From Oscillospiraceae bacterium (GTDB lineage: Bacteria > Bacillota > Clostridia > Oscillospirales > Oscillospiraceae), in assembly GCA_902801295.1 (NCBI GenBank), contig CADCHN010000002.1, positions 46,119-110,118 of the forward strand: DNA of 64,000 bases, written 5' to 3'. Positions within the stretch are counted from its first letter, which is position 1; the number at the start of each line of letters is the position of its first letter. Positions 32,545 to 41,300 of the stretch are shown piece after piece. Made by a program: the position numbers and the translations under genes. The notes under the pieces are model-generated. The model was not told the origin of the DNA, ran no database searches, and was given only the letters and a program-made list of their open reading frames with translations.

Positions 32545-33822
32545 TCAGTCCTTTTTCGGTTCATAGATGGCAAAGGCCAGACGCTCGGGGCGGAGGACGT
32601 CGAGCAGGAAACGTTCGCAGTCGGCCTTGTCGATGCGCTCGAGCAGCTCCGGACCCTCCAGCGCGCAGTAGCCCTCGATGAGGCCGGAGGCCAGGGCAAA
32701 GCACACGCTTTCAAAGTCCTCCAGGCCGCGCAGCCTCGCGCCGAGGGAGGCGCGCTTGGCCCGCCGGAAGCGCTCTTCGTCGAGCCCGTTTTTCTCGAGC
32801 GCTTCGATTTCCTTCTTCACCTCCGCGAGCACCGCGTCCGGGTCCCGGCTCTCGCCGCCGAGGATCAGCATGGCCGCGTTTGTGATGAAGTCGGCCTCGT
32901 AGTCAAAGTCCAGGTTCAAAAGCCCCTTCGCGTAAAGCCGGGTGTAGAAGGGAGAGGAGCGGCCGAAGAGCGTGCGCAGCGCGAGGGAAGCGGTCAGGCG
33001 CCGGCGCAGCGCCTCTTCGCCCTTCGCCGCCGGCGCAAACTTCGCGCCGAGCAGGAATTGCGGCGCGGAGACCGGCATCGTCTCGCGGCTGTAGCTTTCC
33101 ACGGGCAGCAGACTCTCCGCCGGGCCGAAATCGGCCTCCGGGACCGGCTGCGTCTCCTGCGGCAGCGCCTCACGGGCGATGGCGAGGATCCGCTCGGGAT
33201 CTACGTCGCCCTCGACGCACAGCACCATGTTGCCCGGCGCGTAGAAGGCGCGGTGGCAGGCGTAAAGCGTTTCGGCCGTGATGGCGCGGATGCTCTCCTC
33301 GGTGCCGGCCACGCGCTCGCGCAGGGGATGGGAGGCGTAAAGCATGCCCAGCAGCCGGTAATAGAGGCCGAGACCGGGATCGTCCTCGCCCATCAGGATC
33401 TCCTGCGTGATGATGCCGCGCTCCTTTTCCACGGTCTCGTCCGTGAAATAGGGCGTGGAGACAAAGTGGAGCAGCATCCGGAGGTTTTCTTCGAAATGCT
33501 CGGTGCACTGGAAGAAGTAGGAGGTCATATCCGCCCCGGTGGAGGCGTTCGGATCGGCGCCGTTGGCCGTGAGGATGTCCAGGGCGTTGTCGCCGCCGGG
33601 CAGGTCGAACATCTTGTGCTCGAGATAGTGCGCCACGCCCGCCGGGGTGTCGATCAGCCTCCCGTCCAGCGTGAAGCGCCGGTGGGCGCCGCCGTAATCG
33701 GCCGCGAAGAGGGCGTAGCTGCTGCGAAAGCCCTTTTTTGGTACGACGCACAGGCGCAGGCCGTTGGGGAGGGTCTCTTCATAGAGAACTTCTCCGATGT
33801 GCTCAAAGCTCCTCCTGCGCAT
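32545..33822 (-). CDS. M16 (insulinase-like) metallopeptidase, catalytic member
   Basis: 425 residues. The inverted zinc motif HYLEH (H65, E68, H69) and the distal glutamate E141 in ITQEILM are intact, so this is an active-type peptidase. It resembles B. subtilis YmfH/YfmH. Its start overlaps the end of the upstream M16 gene by 20 bases, implying a heterodimer. In many Firmicutes ymfF-ymfH form such a pair; some bear the label of EF-P modification-associated proteins. Substrate unknown; cytoplasmic. Confidence 0.88.
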   Translation of the reverse strand: MRRRSFEHIGEVLYEETLPNGLRLCVVPKKGFRSSYALFAADYGGAHRRFTLDGRLIDTPAGVAHYLEHKMFDLPGGDNALDILTANGADPNASTGADMTSYFFQCTEHFEENLRMLLHFVSTPYFTDETVEKERGIITQEILMGEDDPGLGLYYRLLGMLYASHPLRERVAGTEESIRAITAETLYACHRAFYAPGNMVLCVEGDVDPERILAIAREALPQETQPVPEADFGPAESLLPVESYSRETMPVSAPQFLLGAKFAPAAKGEEALRRRLTASLALRTLFGRSSPFYTRLYAKGLLNLDFDYEADFITNAAMLILGGESRDPDAVLAEVKKEIEALEKNGLDEERFRRAKRASLGARLRGLEDFESVCFALASGLIEGYCALEGPELLERIDKADCERFLLDVLRPERLAFAIYEPKKD

Positions 33823-35110
33823 CGGCTTCCCCCTCTCCGTCTTCGGTCAAAAAGTAGATCAGATCGCAGTCCACGCTCTGCGCGACGGCCACGACGTCAT
33901 CCTTCGTTACATCCTCGCAGAGCTCGGCCAGCTCCGCCGGACCGTAGTCCAGGCCGCGGAGGATCTGCGAGAGATAAAAGCCCTCCAGTTCGCCCTGGCT
34001 GTCCTCCGCCATGCGCAGATCGGCCGCGGCGCCGGCCTTGGCCGCCTGCAGCTCCTCGTCGCTGATCTCGCCCCGGCGCATGGCCTCGAGCTGGCGGAAG
34101 ATCTCCGCCTGAGCAGCGTCTTTTTTGTCGCAGTCGATGCCTGCTGCCGCCAGCAGCAGGCCCTTGTGCGTGTCGATCATGGAGCCGGCGTAGTAGCACA
34201 GCTGCAGCTTTTCCCGAACGTTGGCAAAGAGCTTGCTGGTCGAGCCGCTGCCGAACACGCCGTTGAAGACCGTCAGCGCCGCAAGATCGGGGTCGTCCAT
34301 GCACTCGCCCAGACGGAAGCCGATCACGAGCTTGCCCTGGCTGACGTCCATCGGCTCCGTGACCTCGCGGGGCTGATCCTCCAGCGCGTTCATACGGATC
34401 TCGGTGCCGAGCTCATAGTCGATCTCGCCGCGCGGCAGCGTCGAAAGCGTATCGCGCAGCAGGGCGGCCAGGCGCTTTCTGTCGGCGCGGCCGCAGTAGA
34501 AGATCTCGATGGGGCAGCTCTGCAGCAGGCTGCGGTAGTGCTTGGAGAGCTTCTGGTAGCGCACGTTTTTCATCTCGTCGATCCCGCCGAGGCGGCCGGC
34601 CGAGAAGTCCTCAAAGCAGCACATCTCCTCGATGCAGCGCATCACGGAATAGCTGCGCTTTTCGTTGACGCGGGCGCGCAGCGCGTCGAGCATCTTTTCC
34701 CGCTCGCTGTCTACGTATTGCGGCAGCAGCAGGCCGCCGCGCGTGGCGGGATTGAGCAGCAGCTCGCCCAGCAGCTCGCAGGCGGGACGCAGCACGTCCT
34801 CCTTCCCGGGCAGAAAGGCGCTCTCCGGGATGCTGGCGTAAAAGCCGAGGCACTGGATCTCGCCGATCCGGCGCACGACCGGCTCGATCGCCGTGCCGTA
34901 GAGCTCGTCGAGGCGGGCGGAGATGGCCTCCATGTCGCCGTAGCGGGTGCAGCCCCGGCGCAGCACAAAGGGGATCAGCGCGTTCATCGAGGCGGTCTCC
35001 CGCGTGAGCTGGGTCAGCAGATTGACGCTCAGACAGGCGGTTTTGAATTTGTCGGAGCGCAGATGGTTCAGCCAAACGCCCGGCAGCAGTTCCACGCGGC
35101 TTAGTTCCAT
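33803..35110 (-). CDS. M16-family protein, inactive partner (YmfF-like)
   Basis: 435 residues, ATG with GGGAGG. It has the two-lobed M16 fold, with the C-terminal R/Y-type stretch VFNGVFGSGSTSKLFANVRE typical of the family. Where the zinc motif should be (about residues 49-56) it reads VLRRGCTRYGD, with no HxxEH. It should therefore be the non-catalytic, substrate-shaping subunit, as seen in bacterial M16 heterodimers. Co-translated with the catalytic gene, then lgt and a hypothetical gene. Confidence 0.85.
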   Translation of the reverse strand: MELSRVELLPGVWLNHLRSDKFKTACLSVNLLTQLTRETASMNALIPFVLRRGCTRYGDMEAISARLDELYGTAIEPVVRRIGEIQCLGFYASIPESAFLPGKEDVLRPACELLGELLLNPATRGGLLLPQYVDSEREKMLDALRARVNEKRSYSVMRCIEEMCCFEDFSAGRLGGIDEMKNVRYQKLSKHYRSLLQSCPIEIFYCGRADRKRLAALLRDTLSTLPRGEIDYELGTEIRMNALEDQPREVTEPMDVSQGKLVIGFRLGECMDDPDLAALTVFNGVFGSGSTSKLFANVREKLQLCYYAGSMIDTHKGLLLAAAGIDCDKKDAAQAEIFRQLEAMRRGEISDEELQAAKAGAAADLRMAEDSQGELEGFYLSQILRGLDYGPAELAELCEDVTKDDVVAVAQSVDCDLIYFLTEDGEGEADAQEEL

Positions 35111-35144
35111 AAAGGCACCTCCCGGCTTGTTTTTCTAAATATAT

Positions 35145-35153
35145 ATTATACCA
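35145..35153 (-). promoter_or_regulatory. Extended -10 promoter of the M16-lgt operon
   Basis: Minus-strand TGGTATAAT (35145-35153), an extended -10, about 35 bases before the first gene; no good -35 element. Confidence 0.55.
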
Positions 35154-35191
35154 TAGTTTGTCCGCTTTTGGTAGATCGAGTTTCCGAAAAA

Positions 35192-35226
35192 GCAAAAAAG
35201 GAACCGGGAGAAAACTCTCGGTTCCT
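35192..35226 (-). terminator. Terminator after hypA
   Basis: GGAACC (35200-35205) with GGTTCC (35220-35225), an 11-base stem with one mismatch; six Ts follow on the minus strand. Confidence 0.82.
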
Positions 35227-35239
35227 TTTTCGTTTGGGT

Positions 35240-35581
35240 TTACCAGGCCTCGATCTCCTTGACCGTCATGTCCCGCCCGGAGACAGGGGTCAGGTTATGG
35301 CTGCCGCAGAAGGGGCAGCGCATGCTGTTGAGGTCGATGCGGAACTCCTCGTCGCAGTCCATGCAGCTGGCGATGCCGGGCACGGTTTCGATGATGAGCT
35401 TGGTGTCCGCGTACTCGGTGCCGTCGGTCACGGCGGTCCAGCAGTCGGTCATGTAGTGAGGCACCACGCCGGACAGTTCACCGATCTCCAGCGTGACGGA
35501 TTCGACGTGCGTCAGTTCTTCCTTCTTGGCGATGTTGCGCACCATGCGAAGCAGCGCGTCTGTCAGTCCGAGCTCGTGCAT
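35240..35581 (-). CDS. hypA: Nickel metallochaperone HypA
   Basis: 113 residues. The N-terminal MHELGLTDALL supplies the nickel site (Met1, His2, Glu3) and two C-x2-C pairs (SCMDCDEE and RCPFCGSH) form the structural zinc site. HypA delivers nickel to [NiFe]-hydrogenase, and in some bacteria to urease. It begins three bases after the large Fe-S flavoprotein gene and is surely co-transcribed. No hypBCDEF or hydrogenase genes lie in this window. Confidence 0.93.
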   Translation of the reverse strand: MHELGLTDALLRMVRNIAKKEELTHVESVTLEIGELSGVVPHYMTDCWTAVTDGTEYADTKLIIETVPGIASCMDCDEEFRIDLNSMRCPFCGSHNLTPVSGRDMTVKEIEAW

Positions 35582-35584
35582 GCC

Positions 35585-38266
35585 TTAACCCGTGATCGCC
35601 TTGCCGATGATCTTGCCGGTCTTCTTGACCAGATGCTCGGCCACCTTGAAGGGCATGGTCTCGAACGCGCCGGCCTGCCAGTTGCGCACGTGCTTGAGGT
35701 GGATGGCGTCAAAGGCGCACTTGGTGGTGCACTGGCCGCAGCCGATGCACATGTACTCGTCGACCTTCGTGGCGCCGCAGCCGAGGCAGCGGGCGCATTC
35801 CTTCTTCACCTGCTCTTCGGTAAAGGTCACGCGGGCGTCGGCAAAGGTCTTGGCCTTGGCCTTGTTGTAGCCGGGGGTCTGGCGGTGGCCGCCGTCAAAG
35901 CCCTCGACGGGCAAAATGATGTTGTCCTTGTCGAGCGCGCGGTACTCGCGGCGGTCACGGCCCTTGGTGAGGGTCTGACCCTCGTGGACGTAGCGGTGCA
36001 GGGAGATGGCGGCCTCCTTGCCGGCGGCGATGGCGTCGATGGCAAACTTGGGGCCGGTGTACACGTCGCCGCCCACGAAAATGTCGGGCTGCGCGGTCTG
36101 ATAGGTCAGGCTGTCGGCAATGGCGAGACCCTTCTTGTCGGTCTTGAGCTCGCCCACGTCCAGGCTGCCCCAGTCGACGGTCTGGCCGATGGCGCCGATG
36201 ACGGAGTCGACTTCGATGCGCTCGAACTTGCCGGTGCCGACGGGCTTGCGGCGGCCCTTCTCGTCGGGCTCGCCCAGCTCCATGATCTCGACCATCAGAG
36301 CCTTGACCTTGCCGTTTTCACCGATGATCTCGGTGGGCGCGTTGAGGAAGCGGAACTGCACGCCCTCTTCCATGGCCTCGGCGGCCTCGTCCTTGTCGGC
36401 GGGCATCTCGGCCTGGGTGCGGCGGTAGATGATATAGGTCTCCTCGGCGCCGAGGCGGACGGCCGTGCGGCACACGTCCATGGCCACGTTGCCGCCGCCG
36501 ATGACGGCGCAGCGCTTGCCGATGGCGGGCTTGTTGCCGAGGTTCACTTCGCGCAGGAAGTCAACGCCGCCGTACACGCCCTCGAGCTCCTCGCCGGGCA
36601 GGCGCAGCTTCGCGCTCTTCTGGGCGCCGATGGCGAGATAGAAGCCCTTGTAGCCCTCGTCGCGCAGCTGCTGGATGGTGACGTCCTTGCCGACCTCCAC
36701 GCCGCACTTGAACTCCACGCCCATCTCCTTGAGGATGTCGATCTCGGCGTTGAGCACGTCCTTCTCGAGGCGGAAGTTGGGGATGCCGAGGGTCAGCATG
36801 CCGCCGGGCACCGGGTTGCGGTCGAACACGGTGACGGGGTAGCCCTTCTCGGCCAGGTAGTAGGCGCAGCTGATGCCGGCGGGGCCGGCGCCGATGACGG
36901 CGATCTTCTGGGGATAGGGACGGCCGATCTGGTTGAGCAGAGGCGGCACATAGCGGGTCTCCTCGTGCAGATCGTGGTCGGCGATGAAGCGCTTGACCTC
37001 GTCGATGGCCACGGCCTCGTCCACGCCGCCGCGGGTGCACTCGGCCTCGCAGCGCTTGTTGCAGATGCGGCCGCAGACCGCAGGCAGCGGATTTTCCTTC
37101 TTGATGAGTTTGAGCGCGTCGGTGTAGCGGCCCTGGGCGGCCAGCTTCAGATAGCCCTGGACGGCGATGTGCGCCGGGCAGGCGGTCTTGCAGGGGGCGG
37201 TGCCGGTCTCGACGACGTCCTCGTGGTTCTCGCGGTAGTCCACGTTCCAGGCGTGCTTGCCGATGAAGGTCTCGCTCAGCTTGGTGTAGCTGCTCTCCTT
37301 GAGCGGGGTCTGGGTGCAGAGCTTCTGACCGAGCTTCAGGGCGTTGGCCGGGCAGTTCTCCACGCACTGGCCGCAGGCCACGCACTTGGCCTCGTCGACC
37401 TCAGCCACGTAGTTGGAGCGGATAACGTCGCGCGCACCGAACATCAGACCCACGCGCAGGCCGAAGCAGGCGCAGGAGCAGCAGTTGCAGATGGCGGCGC
37501 TCTCGCCCATCTCCTCGATGTTGGGCATGTCGTGCATCAGGCCGTTGTCCTCGGCGCGCTTGATGATCTCAAGCGCTTCCTCGCGGGTGATCTGACGGGC
37601 GCGGCCGGTGCGGATGTAGTGCTCGGCGCCTTTGCCCATCTGGATGCACATTTCCTCGTCCAGGTGGCCGCAGCCGTCGCCCAGGGAGGTGCGTGAGGCA
37701 CGGCAGGAGCAGGGGGAGACGGAAAAGGTGTCGTACTTGTCGAGGTAGTAGGACAGGCGGTCATACTTTTCCACGTCGGGGATGTCCTTGAGCGCGCTCT
37801 CCACGGGCACCACGCGCATCAGGCCGTAGCCGTTGGGCAGGATCGGGGTCATGTTCTGCATGCGGATGCGGGTGTACTCCTCAAAGGCGCGGCCGACCTC
37901 GGGATGGGTTTTCAGCAGTTCCTGGTTGTTGACCAGCATCTCCATAATGCCGGGGGCGAAGATCTGCATGTAGTAGCGGTCCTTGCCGTCCTCGCGGTCC
38001 CGGGTGCAGCGGAACACGCCGATCCAGGCCAGGTGCTTGGCGAGCTTTTCCACTTCTTCTTCGGATTTTCCGACCTTTTTGGCCAGATACTCCACGGTGC
38101 GCTCCTTGCGCAGACCCGCGGCGATGGCAACGTCGGCTTCGTCGTCGGTCAGGATGCTGGCCAGCGAATAGTACTCAGGGGCGTTCTCGTCAATCTTGTT
38201 GACCATGCCCGTGAGACCGCCGACCACTTTACAGAGTTTTACGATTTTCTGTCTCAGTTCAGCCAT
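35585..38266 (-). CDS. 893-residue multi-cluster iron-sulfur NAD(P)/FAD oxidoreductase
   Basis: ATG with GGAGAG upstream. Residues 1-130 look like a helical, winged-helix-type domain. Then come cysteine groups at C186/C188/C199/C207 (SPCSCRAS), C260-C267 (CNCCSCAC), a ferredoxin motif C295-C305 (CVACGQCVENCP), and the GltA/NfnB-type Fe-S segment (about 355-415). A GltA-type FAD domain (GAGPAG at 459-464) and NAD(P) domain (GGGNVAMDV near 597) follow. The C-terminus adds another cysteine-rich ferredoxin domain (CARCLGCG and CIGCGQCTTKC). It probably moves electrons between NAD(P)H, flavin and a ferredoxin-like partner. Pairing with hypA suggests a hydrogenase link. Confidence 0.85.
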   Translation of the reverse strand: MAELRQKIVKLCKVVGGLTGMVNKIDENAPEYYSLASILTDDEADVAIAAGLRKERTVEYLAKKVGKSEEEVEKLAKHLAWIGVFRCTRDREDGKDRYYMQIFAPGIMEMLVNNQELLKTHPEVGRAFEEYTRIRMQNMTPILPNGYGLMRVVPVESALKDIPDVEKYDRLSYYLDKYDTFSVSPCSCRASRTSLGDGCGHLDEEMCIQMGKGAEHYIRTGRARQITREEALEIIKRAEDNGLMHDMPNIEEMGESAAICNCCSCACFGLRVGLMFGARDVIRSNYVAEVDEAKCVACGQCVENCPANALKLGQKLCTQTPLKESSYTKLSETFIGKHAWNVDYRENHEDVVETGTAPCKTACPAHIAVQGYLKLAAQGRYTDALKLIKKENPLPAVCGRICNKRCEAECTRGGVDEAVAIDEVKRFIADHDLHEETRYVPPLLNQIGRPYPQKIAVIGAGPAGISCAYYLAEKGYPVTVFDRNPVPGGMLTLGIPNFRLEKDVLNAEIDILKEMGVEFKCGVEVGKDVTIQQLRDEGYKGFYLAIGAQKSAKLRLPGEELEGVYGGVDFLREVNLGNKPAIGKRCAVIGGGNVAMDVCRTAVRLGAEETYIIYRRTQAEMPADKDEAAEAMEEGVQFRFLNAPTEIIGENGKVKALMVEIMELGEPDEKGRRKPVGTGKFERIEVDSVIGAIGQTVDWGSLDVGELKTDKKGLAIADSLTYQTAQPDIFVGGDVYTGPKFAIDAIAAGKEAAISLHRYVHEGQTLTKGRDRREYRALDKDNIILPVEGFDGGHRQTPGYNKAKAKTFADARVTFTEEQVKKECARCLGCGATKVDEYMCIGCGQCTTKCAFDAIHLKHVRNWQAGAFETMPFKVAEHLVKKTGKIIGKAITG

Positions 38267-38329
38267 ATCACACTCTCCAAATTTCCATAATGGCGCGGCG
38301 GCTTTCGCCCCGCAATCCTACAATTTTAC

Positions 38330-38358
38330 ATTGTAACGGAAATCGCCGGAAAACGCAA
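38330..38358 (-). promoter_or_regulatory. Promoter of the Fe-S flavoprotein-hypA operon
   Basis: Minus-strand TTGCGT (38353-38358) and TACAAT (38330-38335), 17-base spacer, 64 bases before the start. The -35 lies in the arm of the hairpin that ends the upstream gene. Confidence 0.6.
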
Positions 38359-38378
38359 GAATTTCCTGCGTTTTCCGG
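38346..38378 (-). terminator. Long hairpin after the glucan synthase gene
   Basis: CCGGAAAACGCA pairs with TGCGTTTTCCGG over a 33-base interval, just past the stop at 38394. No clean T-run follows on minus, so termination strength is uncertain; its right arm contains the next promoter's -35. Confidence 0.6.
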
Positions 38379-38393
38379 TGGGTGTGATCACAG

Positions 38394-41300
38394 TTACAGT
38401 CCGATTTCCCGCGCCGCGCGCAAAAACCATCCGGCCGAGCCCGTATACCAGCTCCAGCCCGCCTCGCCTTCGCGTCCCGGCGCGGCGTAGACGTCCGCCG
38501 GGAGGACGAAGGGCTCGGCGCCGTAGCGCGTAAGCTCGTGGCCCTCCGGCAGCAGCAGGCGCAGCAGCTCGCGAGCCTCGTCTGTGCGGCCCGAGCGGTG
38601 CAGCGCCATGGCGAGCCAGACCGCCCCGTGGGTGTACTGCCCGCCGTTTTCCCGGAAGCCCTCGCCGTAGCTGCTGATATAGCCGGGACTCTCCTCGTCC
38701 GGGCCGTAAGGAGGATCGAAGAGCTTGACGAGGCTGTGCTCACGGTCGACGAGACGCTCTACCGCCTCGCCGAGCGCGGAGGCTGTCTGATCGGAGCTGC
38801 CGAAGCCGGAGAGCACCGCCCAGCTCTGCACGGTCGCGTCAATGCGGTCCTCACCGCCGAGCGCGCGGCCGTCCGGCCAGTAGCCGCGCAGATAGTGTCC
38901 GCCGACAAAGGCTGAGTCGGCAGCGCGCCCGGACTTTGCGGCGAGCTTGCGCCATCGCTCCGCACCGGGCTGCCCGAGGGCGTCCAGCAGCCCGGCAAAG
39001 CGCGCGGCGACGTGCGCCAGGAAAAAGCCCAGCCACACGCTCTCGCCGCCGGCGCGGTCGAGCCCGTCGTTCCAGTCGCCGCTGCCCATCCGCGGCAGGC
39101 CGTGACGCCCAAAACCGCGGGAAACGCTGCATTCCAGCGCCTTCTGCGCGTGCTCCAGCAGCGTCGCGCGGCCATCGGACTGCGGCGGCGCCTCGTAGCG
39201 GTCGCGCTCTGCGTCCGTCAGCGGGGGCGATGCGAGGAAGGGCTCCTCGCGCAGACAGAAGTCGCCGTCCTCCGTCGCGTCAAACCACTCGCACAGCGCC
39301 CAGGGCAGCCACAGCAGGTCGTCCGAGCAGCGGCTGCGCAGCCCGCGGTCGCCGTCCGGGTGCGGATGCCACCAGTGCATCACGTCGCCCTCCTCGTACT
39401 GATGGCGGGCAGCGTCGATGAGCCGCTCGCGCAGATAGCCGCTGTCGAGCGGCAGAATGTTGGCCGCGTCCTGCAGCTGATCGCGGAAACCGTAGGCTCC
39501 GCCGCTCTGATACAGGCTGCAGCGGCCGAGCAGGCGGCAGGCGATGACCTGCCAGGCGCACCAGCCGCCCAGCAGGTGCGCCGCGGCCGGATCTTCGGCG
39601 CGCAGCGGCGCGCGCTCGCAGAGCTTCGACCAATGGGACGTTGTCCGGCTGAGCGCGGCGAGGGCCGCGGCGGGCTTTAGCAGCTCTGTCAGCTCCTCCT
39701 CGCCGCAGCAGCCGCAGCCGAGCACCGTCAGGTGGCTTGCGTGCAGGCGCAGGCGGAAGGCCGCCGGCGCAAAGTCGCAGTCGATCTGCACGCGCTGGCT
39801 CGCTCCGGCGAAATACACCCGCTCCGGCAGCCAGGCGTCCGGGTTTTCGGCGCGCAGCAGCTGCCCCTCGCGGCGGCAGCGGACGCTGTCCGGCTTTGCC
39901 AGGCGCTGCGCCCAGAAGATTTCCAGATCCTCCGCGCCCTCGACGAGCAGCAGACGCACGTCTGTGTCGCGGGGGATGAAGGCGCTGGTCTTGATGCGGC
40001 GCTCGCCGATGCGCTTGTCCCAGACCGCGAGGCCCGGCGCGTAGCTCACCGTGCAGGCAAAGCCGTCGTTGGCGGCAAAGAGACTCACCGCGCGGCCCTC
40101 CCATTCGATCCACAGCGCCTCGCCGCCGGAGACGTCCTCCGGCAGGGCAGGAGGCAGCGTCAGCGGCATCTCCCGGGCGTTTTCCAGCCACAGAAAGCCG
40201 CTGCCGCAGTCGACGGCCAGAAAGCCGAGATGCCCGTTTGTCAGCATCTGCTGCCAGGGCCGCGCGGGCAGGGCGCCGCCCGCTTCAAAGGCAAAATCCC
40301 GCTCGCCCCAGGTATATGCGGGCACGGTCCCCGGCACGCGCGGTGCGCTCAGGGACGGGAGCAGCATGTCCGGCGGCAGCGGCCGCTCCTGCGCATAGCA
40401 GAGGGCGGCGCGGCTCTCGACCGTCTCCGCCGCGCTCATGGGCAGAATGTGCACGCCGCCGCGTGCGCCTAAGAGCGGCTCCAGGCCGTGGCGGGCCAGA
40501 AGCCGCGCGACGGCGCGGCGGAAGGGCTGGCGGTATTCCCCGGCCTCGTCGCTGAGATAGACGAGATCGGCCTCCAGCCCGGCCGAGCGCAGCAGCAGAA
40601 AGCGGCGCAGCAGCGCGTCGCAGTCACGCGCGTCGCTGCGGCAGGCGAGGATCGGCAGATCGCCGGAGACGCCGTAGGGCCACAGCGCGCGCTGCGGCGC
40701 GGCTTCATGGAGCCGGGGGCTTGTCAGCGCCGGAAGCAGTTCCATGGCACGGCCGATTTCCGCTGCGCTGAGCCCGAGCAGCGTGGCGGCACCGCCGATC
40801 ATGCGGCCGCGCTCGGTTTCACCGGCCTCCAGGAGCCGCCCGGCGCCGTTGAGCGCTGCCTCCGCACCGGCGGCCAGACACAGCGCAAAGCGCAGCTCCG
40901 CCTTTTCCCCGGCGGGAAGCGAGATCTCCGCCTCCGCCGTGACATACGGGCGGGAGAGCCAGCCGAGGCCGCCGCCGACGTCCGCCGAGAAAGTGAGCGG
41001 CGCGCTCGCACGCAGGCACAGCCAGCAGCCGGAGACTTCGCCGCGCGGCAGGCGCCGGATCAGCAGTGCGCCGTCGCGCTCCTCGCTCCAAAGGCCAAGC
41101 CGCCAGAAAGACGGGTGGCTTTCCCAGTCGGCGCGGCGGGCCAGCACTGGTCGAAAATCCAGCCGGATGCGGACGCTGCGGCCGCGGGAGGATTTAAATT
41201 GCAGCACGCGGCATTCGCCCAGTTCACCGGCCGAGACGAAGGCGCTCACCGTCAGGCTCAGCGAGGGCTTCCACAGACTCCAGGACGCGCCGTCTTCGAG

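Noticed and set aside
35168..37696. 842-codon open frame on plus
   Set aside because: Antisense to the Fe-S flavoprotein and hypA; His/Asp/Ala/Val-rich with no motif.
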